Assembly: GCA_035283685.1 (NCBI GenBank)
Contig: DATETJ010000002.1
Coordinates: 485,362-549,361, forward strand
Direction: 5' to 3'
DNA from: Candidatus Bathyarchaeia archaeon
Lineage (GTDB): Archaea; Thermoproteota; Bathyarchaeia; Bathyarchaeales; Bathyarchaeaceae
DNA: 64,000 nucleotides
Both the position numbers and the translations under genes were made by a program. Shown here one piece after another: positions 14,141 to 21,929 of the stretch. Numbering within the stretch: position 1 is the stretch's first letter; every line of letters begins with the position of its first letter. Under the pieces are notes generated by a model, which worked only from the letters and a program-made list of their open reading frames with translations, did no database searches and was not told where the DNA came from.

Positions 14141-15916
14141 ATGCTTTCTAACAAGTCCTTATTCATCCAAAGCCTCCGCGAAAACACAAAATTCCTGAAA
14201 ACAGGAAAACTCCTACTAATTATTTGGCTCTTGTTGGTCATCCCCTTCATAATTCATATCCAGCCAACATCAGGCGCAACCATACGCGTCCCAACACAAT
14301 ACGCGAGAATAAAAGATGCAGTAAACGCAGCAGTGACAGGAGACACCATTCAAGTAGATCCCGGCATCTACTATGAAAATGACATATTCATAGATGTCAC
14401 CATAACTGCCTTGACCATAATAGGTGCAAACCCCCAGACCACAATAATCGACGGAATGGGAAACGGCACAATCTTCAGCATAGACGGAACCAACGTGCAA
14501 ATCACCGGATTCACAATCCGCAACCCAGGAAACAACAACAACGCCATAGCATCGGAGAAACCAGGGCCTTCAGCCAGCAACGATTTCCACAGATTCACCA
14601 ATAACATCATAACGACAAGCGCATACGGCATATCCCTCAGTCTCTCAAACCGAAACACAATATTCAACAACACTTTCACCGACAACCCCTTTGGAGCCAT
14701 AACCCTGAGCAACTCCGCCACCAACAACATAACAGGAAACATCATTAAAGACAGCGCCTACGGCATCAGAATATTCAACTCAGCCACAAACACAATCGCA
14801 TCAAACCAAATAACACTCACATCATACTCCATACACATATCCGGAGCAACATCAACAGGCGTCGCCATAAGGAACAACGTGTTTGCCGGAAGAACCGCAG
14901 GTGTATACTCAAGCTCAGGCACGACAACCATTGAACGCAACACAATAATCGACGGCTCAGCAGCAATATATCTGCAAGGCACATCCGCCACGGTAAACTA
15001 TAACAAGGTTCTAAACAGTTCATACGGCATACGACTCTACTACTCATCAGCAACAACCTCAAGCCACAACATCAGAAACAACAAAATAACAGACTCCGAC
15101 TGGGCAATAGAACTCACAAACTCAAACGGCAACACATTCCAAGCCAACTGGCTCCAAGACAACACATACGGCCTTTTCATGTCATTCTCAAGCTCAAACC
15201 TCTTCTACAGAAACAACTTCGTCAACAACGCTTTACAAGCATACGCAGGAACAGGATCAAACACATGGAGCAGCGGCGGCCAAGGCAACTACTGGAGCGA
15301 CTACACCGGCATCGACGCAAATGGAAACGGAATAGGCGACACCCCATACCTAATATCACCAATAGGCCAAGACAGCTCTCCTCTAATGGACACGTGGAGC
15401 GAACACGACGTAGCAATAGAAAGTGTAAACACAGACGCAACCCAAGCCTACGTTGGAACAATCATAAACATCACGGTCATGGTCAAAAACAAAGGAAGAA
15501 TAGGCGCAGCAGAAACTTTCACCGTCACAGCCAAATACAACACAACCGCCATCCAAACCAGAACAGTCACCAACTTAGCAGCAGGCTCAAACCAAAACTT
15601 AACCTTCAACTGGAACACAGCACAACTCAACCGAGGCAACTACACCATAAGCGCAGAAGCCAGCCTAGTGACAGACGAACTCAACAGCGACAACAACAAA
15701 CGCAATGATGGCGCAGTAAGACTGAGAGAATCTCTGGCAGGAGACATCAACCACGACGACACAGTCAACAACCTAGACTTAAGCCTACTCACCCAAGCAT
15801 TCGGCGCCACACCGCAAAGCGGCAACTGGAACCCCGACGCAGACCTAAACACAGACAACATAATCGACGCTGAAGACCTACGCATACTCGGCGAAAACTA
15901 CGGCAGAACCGCCTAA
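14141..15916 (+). CDS. NosD-like beta-helix protein with CARDB and dockerin domains
   Basis: A 591-residue secreted protein. After a signal (about 25-46) comes PTQYARIKDAVNAAVTGDTI, the entry motif of parallel beta-helix proteins, then PbH1 rungs to about 390 and the closing GNYWSDYTGIDANGNGIGD block. Residues about 425-525 form a CARDB-type Ig domain (D-V-A-I-E-S-V-N, V-M-V-K-N-K-G, T-F-N-W-N-T). The last 59 residues are a dockerin with loops D-I-N-H-D-D-T-V-N and D-L-N-T-D-N-I-I-D, ending G-E-N-Y-G-R-T-A. The dockerin should attach it to a cohesin protein. Its last bases are duplicated further downstream at 16737 and 17435. Confidence 0.85.
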   Translation: MLSNKSLFIQSLRENTKFLKTGKLLLIIWLLLVIPFIIHIQPTSGATIRVPTQYARIKDAVNAAVTGDTIQVDPGIYYENDIFIDVTITALTIIGANPQTTIIDGMGNGTIFSIDGTNVQITGFTIRNPGNNNNAIASEKPGPSASNDFHRFTNNIITTSAYGISLSLSNRNTIFNNTFTDNPFGAITLSNSATNNITGNIIKDSAYGIRIFNSATNTIASNQITLTSYSIHISGATSTGVAIRNNVFAGRTAGVYSSSGTTTIERNTIIDGSAAIYLQGTSATVNYNKVLNSSYGIRLYYSSATTSSHNIRNNKITDSDWAIELTNSNGNTFQANWLQDNTYGLFMSFSSSNLFYRNNFVNNALQAYAGTGSNTWSSGGQGNYWSDYTGIDANGNGIGDTPYLISPIGQDSSPLMDTWSEHDVAIESVNTDATQAYVGTIINITVMVKNKGRIGAAETFTVTAKYNTTAIQTRTVTNLAAGSNQNLTFNWNTAQLNRGNYTISAEASLVTDELNSDNNKRNDGAVRLRESLAGDINHDDTVNNLDLSLLTQAFGATPQSGNWNPDADLNTDNIIDAEDLRILGENYGRTA

Positions 15917-15968
15917 CCAGTAACCTACAACTTGCGCTATGAGTTGCCGCGGTTAATCGATTAATTCA

Positions 15969-16367
15969 CTAGTGAAAGAGTCTCTTAATTTCCTTTACTT
16001 TGTCGAAGCCTTTGTCGTTAGAATATATTTCTGGGATTTTTAGTCTGTTCATTTGAGCAAGATAAACTCTGTCGAAAAATTCCAGTTTTGGATAATGAGA
16101 CTCTAAATCTTTAGCCTTAACTTCATCATTATATGTGGTTTCTATAACAGTTAAGGTTGAATAGGACTGCAGAATTTTGAAAAGAAGACCGATTTTGTCA
16201 TCCAATTTATGGTATTCAAGCCATGCACACACTTCGGCTACCACGAGACTCGAAGTTGCTGCTGCTTCTCCTTCCTCGATCCTTTGAAAGATAGCTTTAG
16301 CAACTGAACCGAAATTTGGATGAGCTGTTATAACGTATAGAAAAATGTTTGTCTCTAGGAATCTCAA
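15969..16367 (-). CDS. vapC: PIN-domain toxin VapC
   Basis: A 132-residue PIN ribonuclease. MRFLETNIFLYVIT holds the first catalytic position, although the usual aspartate (L-D-T-N) is glutamate here (L-E-T-N). A glutamate in VAEVCAWLEY and acidic residues in DEVKAKDLESH and FFDRVYLAQM follow in the expected order, as does the Y-S-N-D-K-G-F-D motif. Length is normal. The gene overlaps vapB by 4 bp. The D-to-E change in the first active-site residue could weaken metal binding, though E occurs in some PIN proteins. The pair is inserted between the dockerin gene and its first duplicated tail. Confidence 0.8.
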   Translation of the reverse strand: MRFLETNIFLYVITAHPNFGSVAKAIFQRIEEGEAAATSSLVVAEVCAWLEYHKLDDKIGLLFKILQSYSTLTVIETTYNDEVKAKDLESHYPKLEFFDRVYLAQMNRLKIPEIYSNDKGFDKVKEIKRLFH

Positions 16368-16618
16368 CTTATCTGCTCCAGCCTAGATTGTTTGGCAATA
16401 GCTTTGCGCGCAACTTTCTTCGGGCTTTCCTCCACTATTCCCTTAGCCATGCCCCATAGGGCTTCTGTGGGTTTTTGAATTGGAACCTTGGGTTTGAGAA
16501 TAATGACTCCCTTCCTCGATTCAGCTTCTAATATAGAACCCGCAGTAACTCCAAACGGTTTACGCAGTTCCTTAGGCAACACTATCCTATACTTTTTGTC
16601 TACACAAACCTCTCTCAT
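16364..16618 (-). CDS. vapB: AbrB/SpoVT-type antitoxin VapB
   Basis: An 84-residue swapped-hairpin protein. VDKKYRIVLPKELRKPFGVTAG, seen in pieces as Y-R-I-V-L-P-K-E-L-R, is the AbrB DNA-binding motif and is followed by I-L-E-A-E-S-R-K-G-V-I-I-L-K-P. The C-terminal tail (W-G-M-A-K-G-I-V-E-E-S) is the toxin-binding part. It should repress the operon at the inverted repeat just upstream (16632-16655) and neutralise the adjoining VapC. Start ATG 16618 is preceded on the minus strand by a short leader. Confidence 0.85.
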   Translation of the reverse strand: MREVCVDKKYRIVLPKELRKPFGVTAGSILEAESRKGVIILKPKVPIQKPTEALWGMAKGIVEESPKKVARKAIAKQSRLEQIS

Positions 16619-16682
16619 AATCCCACCATAGATATCCCACTCTTTTTGTGGATATAAACATTTCCCACAAATTCATCAGCCA
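16619..16682 (-). promoter_or_regulatory. vapBC promoter with operator-like inverted repeat
   Basis: ATATCCCAC (16632-16640) and GTGGATAT (16648-16655) form an inverted repeat with one bulged base. Read on the minus strand, TTTATATCC (16659-16651) is the TATA box and the repeat covers the region from it to the start of transcription, just what an autorepressed toxin-antitoxin operon needs. Confidence 0.45.
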
Positions 16683-16763
16683 GACGCTACCATAAACAAA
16701 GGCAACCTAATGGACGTGCGAAACTTGTTGCTGCTGGGCGAAAACTATGGCAAAACCGCTTAG
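16683..16763 (+). pseudogene. Orphan dockerin C-terminal tail 1
   Basis: The frame reads DATINKGNLMDVRNLLLLG then E-N-Y-G-K-T-A and a stop. This matches the second half of the dockerin at the end of 14141-15916 (D-L-N-T-D-N-I-I-D ... L-G-E-N-Y-G-R-T-A). There is no start codon, signal or first dockerin half, so it is a leftover or a duplicated tail. It lies 0.8 kb after the intact tail, with vapBC in between. The rest of the gap to 16935 shows nothing recognisable. Confidence 0.75.
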
Positions 16764-16935
16764 ACTTGTTTAATTTAACGCTTCTTGGAAAAGCACACGA
16801 AGAGATTTTAAAACTCAAAAAGCACGCTTCAAGTCCATAACATATTATGACAGTCACCCCAAAAAGGAAAAACCCGCAACTAGCAATAACAATATTACTG
16901 AGACGTTCAATATTATCCAACGGAGCGTTTGGCAA

Positions 16936-17136
16936 ATGGCGAAAGGGATAGTTATCCCCACTGAAATGTTCCAAAAAATGCTGAATACATATTATAGAAT
17001 GGAGCAAATAATCGCGACTCTTGAAACAATGGCAGACAAAGAAACAATGAAAGCCGTTAAAAAGAGCAAAGAAGAAATCCAAAAAGGAGAATTTATCGAG
17101 TGCAAAATCGACGAATTAAACAAGGTTTTGAGCTGA
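16936..17136 (+). CDS. RelB-like antitoxin
   Basis: A 66-residue helical protein directly upstream of a RelE-type gene: IPTEMFQKMLNTYYRMEQ, then TLETMADKETMKAVKKS and a tail G-E-F-I-E-C-K-I-D-E-L-N-K-V-L. This pattern (L-E-T-L-x-D-x-E-x-x-x-x-I-x-x-S-x-x-E-x-x-x-G) is common in archaeal antitoxins of RelE/ParE toxins. It should bind the toxin and repress the operon. ATG 16936 is the first start in frame. It lies between the two orphan dockerin tails. Confidence 0.7.
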   Translation: MAKGIVIPTEMFQKMLNTYYRMEQIIATLETMADKETMKAVKKSKEEIQKGEFIECKIDELNKVLS

Positions 17137-17139
17137 AGC

Positions 17140-17394
17140 ATGGCGTACAAAGCCTGATTCTCCAGAACCTTTCTCAAAAAAGAAAAGAAAATGCCAAAGC
17201 AAATAAACGATAGGATTGCAGAGGCTGTCAAACAAATCTTAGTAGACCCACACCGAGGAGTTGCGCTCATAGGCGACCTCAAAGGTTTATGGCGACACAG
17301 AGTGGGAGACTACAGAATCATATATGAAATCAATGAAAAAGAAAAACTCATCACATTTCATTTTGTAAAGCTACGCAAGAAAGTCTACCAATAA
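17140..17394 (+). pseudogene. RelE-type toxin with early in-frame TGA
   Basis: From ATG 17140 the frame reads M-A-Y-K-A, then TGA (17155-17157), then F-S-R-T-F-L-K-K-E-K-K-M-P-K-Q-I. In relatives the TGA position is normally tryptophan or another aromatic in the first strand, so this is probably a one-base nonsense change. The rest is a good RelE core: LKGLWRHRVGDYRIIYEI and the closing F-V-K-L-R-K-K-V-Y. Translation from ATG 17191 would give 67 residues lacking the first strand and the start of helix 1, likely inactive. Together with the upstream gene this was a RelBE module; the antitoxin is intact. Confidence 0.7.
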
Positions 17395-17410
17395 GTTGGA
17401 TGAATAAGCA

Positions 17411-17461
17411 ATAAACGTGCTCACTTATCTACTAGGCGAAAACTACGGCAAAACCGCATAA
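17411..17461 (+). pseudogene. Orphan dockerin C-terminal tail 2
   Basis: The frame reads I-N-V-L-T-Y-L-L-G-E-N-Y-G-K-T-A and a stop, a third version of the dockerin end at 15890-15916. The DNA GGCGAAAACTACGGCA followed by AAACCGCATAA differs from the intact tail at very few bases. It follows the RelBE module directly, just as tail 1 follows vapBC. Confidence 0.7.
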
Positions 17462-17540
17462 AAACTAACAATCTTCTAGAACATAATAAACCGCAATCTT
17501 ATAACACAGAGCAACAGCATTATTACACATACCAACAGAG

Positions 17541-17560
17541 AGAAAGGAGGAAAAACCATA
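17541..17560 (+). promoter_or_regulatory. Strong ribosome site before an ATA start
   Basis: AGGAGG (17545-17550) is a perfect match to the 16S rRNA 3' end and stands seven bases before ATA at 17558. ATA is in frame with the protease gene, and no ATG, GTG or TTG occurs in that frame between the upstream stop (17477-17479) and ATG 17759. Confidence 0.65.
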
Positions 17561-20386
17561 CCGCTCACACCATCGGACAGAATAAACCCCAAAACACACA
17601 GCAAGAAAAAACTCCTTTCCACACTCATCATAACATCACTTCTTCTCACCGCAACTATTTTCACCATTCAAAGCACAGGCTTCAGTCCAGAGTCACAAAA
17701 GAGTCAAACTCTCGAGCAAGTTCCAACTGAAACCACCAACCTCGAATTCAAACCCACCATGCAAAAACCACAATGGGCAGATCAAGACAACAACGCCATC
17801 GCAGACACACTTGACACAGAAATCCTACAACGAACGTTCAACCAGACAGCAGACAACTACGCAAACGTCACAGTAATGCTCAAAAACCCACCCACCTTCC
17901 AAAACGCCGACCTCTTCACACAAAACAACGGCTACCTCATCACACAACCGTGGACACACGCATTATACGGATTCGGCGGACACATACCCTACAACCAAAT
18001 CAACAACTACATCCAAGCCGATCAAAACGTTCTCCTGATAGAAAAACAACAAAGAAGCCAAGCCCACATCGCCTACGCAGCAAGACAAATAGGCGCACGA
18101 ACATACGTCTGGAACAACCTAAGCCTACAAGGCGACCCACAAACAAGCATAGCCATACTAGACACAGGCTTAGACGACTCACACCCAGACTTCACACCGG
18201 GCTACGGAGACCTAAACTTCAGCAAAAAAATAGTCGGCTGGAACGACCAAATCTCCCCCGGCACAACCTCACCGTACGATGATAACGGACACGGCTCACA
18301 CGTAGCCGGACTAGCCACAGGAACAGGATTCGTCCTCACAAACGCCAGCAACGGCAACGCACTCGCAACATGGAGCGCCGGACTCGGAGCTATTAGCCCC
18401 TCAGGTACCTACATAATAACGGGATTCATGGTCAACAAAACTGGAACGATAAGAGTCAACGTAAAATGGAGAAATGCAGGCATCCCAGGTACTGGAACGA
18501 TGAGCAGGTTAAGCCTAAGCGACGGAGACAAGTCGCTCGACCAACAATTTGATTGGCGAACAAGAGCCTTCGTTAATACACCCAGCGAAGACGTTTGGTA
18601 CGGAACCACGTACCCTGTTTCCACACTGCCAGCAGGTGGATATAACAAATGGCACATCTTACTCTCCTTTGCAGCTGGCCTAGGAGACAACTTTTACGTA
18701 ACCATAAGGCTGTCTTGGCCTTATACACCGCCATCTGACGGATACCAAGCTTGGACAGGCATAGCTCCACAAACAAGACTCGTGGGACTTAAAGTCCTAG
18801 ATAACACTGGAGGCGGATGGGACTACCAATTCCTCAACGCAATAGACTGGATAATCGCAAACAAGGAAACATACCACATAGTAATAGCTAGCATGAGCCT
18901 AGGCTTCGGCGCCGAAGTAACTGCGGCGAACGAAGCAATAGTCAACCTCGTCAATAGCGGCGTTACAACTATAGTCTCAGCTGGCAACAGCGGAGGAGAC
19001 GGCAACAACAGAATCCACACACCAGGATCTGTTGACGAAGCATTAACCGTAGCCGCCTTAAACCAATTCGACAACTTAGCCTCCTATAGCAGCGAAGGCG
19101 GCACATCCTACTACCAGGGCAACACAATAAAACCCGACATCGCCGCACCAGGCGGCAGCTTCCTCGCCACACCCTTAATGAGTGCAGACACAAACGACAA
19201 CGACGCCGAAGGCACATGGACAGACTTTCCACTCAACGACGCAGCACCAATGCAAGGAACATCCATGTCCGCACCCGTAGTCTCAGGCGCAGCAAGCATA
19301 GTTATACAAGCCATGGGCGGATTCTCCAACTGGCAATACACCAGAACCCAAGCCCTACAACCCAAAATGATACTGCTAATGACAGCCACAGAAACCTACC
19401 CATTATATCGCGAACCCTTCTCAGCATATTCACCCACGCTGCAACGCGGCGGCAAAGACCAACACGAAGGATACGGCAGACTCAACCTCGACGCAGCCGT
19501 AGACGCACTACTAAAAACACACCAAATCGGAACCACTGTCACAGCCACCTTAGGAAGACCACCCGCAATCACAGACATAGCCACGCTTGGGCAAAAACTC
19601 GCATGGGCACGAAAAGTCCAGCTTACACCCGACGTCAAATACAACTTCACGCTAACCGTGCCAGCAGGCGCCGACTACGACCTATACCTCTACAACAGCA
19701 CAGGCACCTCTTACGGAGAACCAAGCATCGTAACGAAAAGCACAACCGCCACAACAGGAGGACAAGAACAAATAATACTCAACAACGCACCCTACAACGG
19801 AACCTACTACCTCATAGTCAAAAGAGCCCGAGCAGACACAGGAACCGGCACATTCACCCTGCGAAGCAAAGCAACACCAAACCACGAAATAACCACCCAA
19901 ACAGTCGAACCAAATCCACTCTCAGTTTACCCCACCGACACGGTGAACATAACAGTCACAGTCAAGAATAATGGGCTAAGCACAGAATCATTCAACGTAA
20001 CCGCATTCTACAACACCACAGCCATTGACACCCAACCAGTTTGGAATCTACCCCCCAACAACACAACAACCCTCAACTTTACATGGAACACAGCAGGAGA
20101 TGCCCCAAGCCACTACACCATCAAAGCACAAGCAGACGCAGTGCCAAACGAATACAACGCCACAGACAACACCTACACATACATAGGAACAGTCACAGTC
20201 AAGCTACCAGGTGACGCAAACGGCGACGACACAGTGAACGCAGACGACCTTGCCATCTTCCAACCAACGTTCGGCGCCACGCTAACCTCAATCAACTGGA
20301 ATCCCGAATGCGACTTCAACAGAGACAACATCATAGACGCCCGCGACCTCAGACTGTTAGGCAGAAACTACGGCAGAGCAATATAA
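17558..20386 (+). CDS. Secreted subtilisin-like protease with PPC, CARDB and dockerin domains
   Basis: Starting at ATA 17558 the product has 942 residues and a proper signal peptide (K-K-K-L-L-S-T-L-I-I-T-S-L-L-L-T-A); the first ATG (17759) would leave it without one. After a propeptide-like region the S8 triad is Asp202 (A-I-L-D-T-G), His245 (N-G-H-G-S-H-V-A-G) and Ser569 (G-T-S-M-S-A-P). Between the His and GIAPQTRLVGLKVLD sits a beta-rich insertion of about 140 residues. Then follow a PPC-like beta domain (D-Y-D-L-Y-L-Y-N-S-T-G), a CARDB domain and a dockerin with loops D-A-N-G-D-D-T-V-N and D-F-N-R-D-N-I-I-D. It is probably displayed through its dockerin and could process surface proteins. 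Confidence 0.85.
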   Translation: MPLTPSDRINPKTHSKKKLLSTLIITSLLLTATIFTIQSTGFSPESQKSQTLEQVPTETTNLEFKPTMQKPQWADQDNNAIADTLDTEILQRTFNQTADNYANVTVMLKNPPTFQNADLFTQNNGYLITQPWTHALYGFGGHIPYNQINNYIQADQNVLLIEKQQRSQAHIAYAARQIGARTYVWNNLSLQGDPQTSIAILDTGLDDSHPDFTPGYGDLNFSKKIVGWNDQISPGTTSPYDDNGHGSHVAGLATGTGFVLTNASNGNALATWSAGLGAISPSGTYIITGFMVNKTGTIRVNVKWRNAGIPGTGTMSRLSLSDGDKSLDQQFDWRTRAFVNTPSEDVWYGTTYPVSTLPAGGYNKWHILLSFAAGLGDNFYVTIRLSWPYTPPSDGYQAWTGIAPQTRLVGLKVLDNTGGGWDYQFLNAIDWIIANKETYHIVIASMSLGFGAEVTAANEAIVNLVNSGVTTIVSAGNSGGDGNNRIHTPGSVDEALTVAALNQFDNLASYSSEGGTSYYQGNTIKPDIAAPGGSFLATPLMSADTNDNDAEGTWTDFPLNDAAPMQGTSMSAPVVSGAASIVIQAMGGFSNWQYTRTQALQPKMILLMTATETYPLYREPFSAYSPTLQRGGKDQHEGYGRLNLDAAVDALLKTHQIGTTVTATLGRPPAITDIATLGQKLAWARKVQLTPDVKYNFTLTVPAGADYDLYLYNSTGTSYGEPSIVTKSTTATTGGQEQIILNNAPYNGTYYLIVKRARADTGTGTFTLRSKATPNHEITTQTVEPNPLSVYPTDTVNITVTVKNNGLSTESFNVTAFYNTTAIDTQPVWNLPPNNTTTLNFTWNTAGDAPSHYTIKAQADAVPNEYNATDNTYTYIGTVTVKLPGDANGDDTVNADDLAIFQPTFGATLTSINWNPECDFNRDNIIDARDLRLLGRNYGRAI

Positions 20387-20403
20387 TCGGAAAGGAAAAC
20401 CTG

Positions 20404-20417
20404 CATATAGTTTAAAA
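20404..20417 (+). promoter_or_regulatory. TATA region of the archaeosortase operon
   Basis: CATATAGTTTAAAA contains two overlapping TATA-like boxes that would start transcription near 20436-20442, about 20-25 bases before TTG 20462. The following genes lie close together on the same strand. Confidence 0.4.
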
Positions 20418-20461
20418 CCAACAAAATCACCATTTACTATGAGAGAAGGGTTTCCTCCACG

Positions 20462-21373
20462 TTGAAAAACCTAAAGTTACACAGCACGTTCAGGGACAAG
20501 GTAAACGCGTTTCTAATCCTTGCCTTTATGCCCCTGCTTCCCCTGATGTACTACAGATACGCCTACTTCAACGACCCGGTCGGATCCCTCATACCCTTAT
20601 ATGGCCTCCTCATAATCGCAATGAAAAAAGACCAGTTTTCAAACCTTATGTTATCCGCAAACCACTTTCAAAGAGTCATCGGCATCATCATCGTTGTCAG
20701 CAGCTTTTTCATCTACTATGCAATTGCACCCATCATTCCAACCGCAGGCTTTTACGGACTGGCAAACTACACTGTCTATCTGTTAGGTCTCCTTCTGGCG
20801 TTCTTCAAAATCTCAGCGTTCAAGCAAGCATTTTCAGCCCTTTTCTTAATAACAGCCAGCGGTTTCACAGGTCTAACATTCCGATGGATTGAATATCAAA
20901 TAACGCCCACCGTTCCCAACTATGTATCTCTGTTCTCCTCTGTACTGGGGGTCTTCGGAATCAACAATGCAGTACGCACTCCATTGTCCATCGACCTCTA
21001 CACTCCACAGGGTCGTTTGCCCGTATATTTCGAAGCCGGATGTTTAGGAATCTATAGCGTCATCGTCTTTTCAATAATCATCGTAGTAACAATGGTTGAG
21101 ACGCCAGTCAGCAAACGAACAAAGTTGTTATGGTCTTTTGCTGGCGCGATAGGCGTTTACCTCCTCAACATTGTTAGACTGCTCATAGTTGTCGCGTCCA
21201 TGTATTTTTACGGCTACGACTTCGGACAACAGGTCCACCAAGTCATAGGCTACGCTCTATTCCTATCGTGGCTCGCAATCTTTCTCTTACTCTTCAATAA
21301 ACGACAGACCATCATTGGCAAAGTCCAACTAGTTCAACGAAAATTCACGGATAGCCTCAACCGAGCAATCTAG
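20462..21373 (+). CDS. Archaeosortase (exosortase/archaeosortase family transpeptidase)
   Basis: A 303-residue membrane protein with about eight helices. The three family residues stand in order: Cys194 in Y-F-E-A-G-C-L-G-I-Y, Arg239 in L-L-N-I-V-R-L-L-I, and His259 in Q-V-H-Q-V-I-G-Y-A-L-F. Archaeosortases cut C-terminal tripartite signals such as PGF, PIP or PEF and move the protein to a lipid or other anchor. The likely substrate in view is the PEFPLG-tailed protein at 12072-13562. Start TTG 20462 is the first in frame. The gene heads a run of glycan genes, as bacterial exosortases do in EPS loci. Confidence 0.9.
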   Translation: MKNLKLHSTFRDKVNAFLILAFMPLLPLMYYRYAYFNDPVGSLIPLYGLLIIAMKKDQFSNLMLSANHFQRVIGIIIVVSSFFIYYAIAPIIPTAGFYGLANYTVYLLGLLLAFFKISAFKQAFSALFLITASGFTGLTFRWIEYQITPTVPNYVSLFSSVLGVFGINNAVRTPLSIDLYTPQGRLPVYFEAGCLGIYSVIVFSIIIVVTMVETPVSKRTKLLWSFAGAIGVYLLNIVRLLIVVASMYFYGYDFGQQVHQVIGYALFLSWLAIFLLLFNKRQTIIGKVQLVQRKFTDSLNRAI

Positions 21374-21547
21374 CCGCATTATTAGATAGGATGCCGGCAC
21401 ATTTACTTCCATAACCTTTTCAGATGAAACAAAAACGTGATTCCACGCCAACCAGTATAGGACTAGCATATATCGAATTATGAAAGCAATCTTTATAGCA
21501 ACCGCTTTCATTCTTCTTAGTGAGGCAGAGACGAGAGGAAGGACTGT

Positions 21548-21889
21548 TTGTTTACGAGGCAAAGTCTGGCGGACTTTAAATCTAAAGCCATAAAAAAGGG
21601 AATCTGGTATGAAACACTGTCAAAAGCAGAAAGAGCCATCGTCGACCTGACAATAAAATGTGTAGAGAAAGTCAGAAGTCTAGTATTGTCCAGAACCATC
21701 GCAAGAATTCTCAACAAGATCGCCACCAGCCTCGAAAACACCTTTCTTCAAAAGGCAGATAGAATAGGCAACCAACTCGCCCAGCGACTCAGCCAAGTCG
21801 CTGAAAAATGGGGCAACAAGACCGCTCCAAAGTGGAGAACCGACAGAAAATTCATCAAGTTTCTCGGAGTCACAGCGCTCAACACATGA
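21548..21889 (+). CDS. Hypothetical helical protein next to archaeosortase
   Basis: I do not recognise a named family. The 113-residue product is basic and helical (G-I-W-Y-E-T-L-S-K-A-E-R-A-I-V-D-L-T-I-K-C-V-E-K-V-R), without signal peptide or clear membrane helix; the repeated spacing of leucine, isoleucine and valine suggests a coiled coil. TTG 21548 follows GAGGAAGG at normal distance. Its position between archaeosortase and the first glycosyltransferase suggests a cytoplasmic helper or regulator of the locus, but the sequence gives no direct clue. Confidence 0.55.
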   Translation: MFTRQSLADFKSKAIKKGIWYETLSKAERAIVDLTIKCVEKVRSLVLSRTIARILNKIATSLENTFLQKADRIGNQLAQRLSQVAEKWGNKTAPKWRTDRKFIKFLGVTALNT

Positions 21890-21929
21890 CTCCACGGCTG
21901 AGCTACCTAACGATAGGAGAGAGCAACAC

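Noticed and set aside
17155-17157. UGA as recoded selenocysteine in the RelE gene
   Set aside because: RelE proteins have no cysteine at this place and no stem-loop of SECIS type was recognised; a nonsense change is simpler.
19216-19971. 251-codon open frame on the plus strand
   Set aside because: It is a shifted shadow of the subtilase gene; its product is an R/H/T/N-rich sequence that follows from the A/C-rich codons of the true frame.
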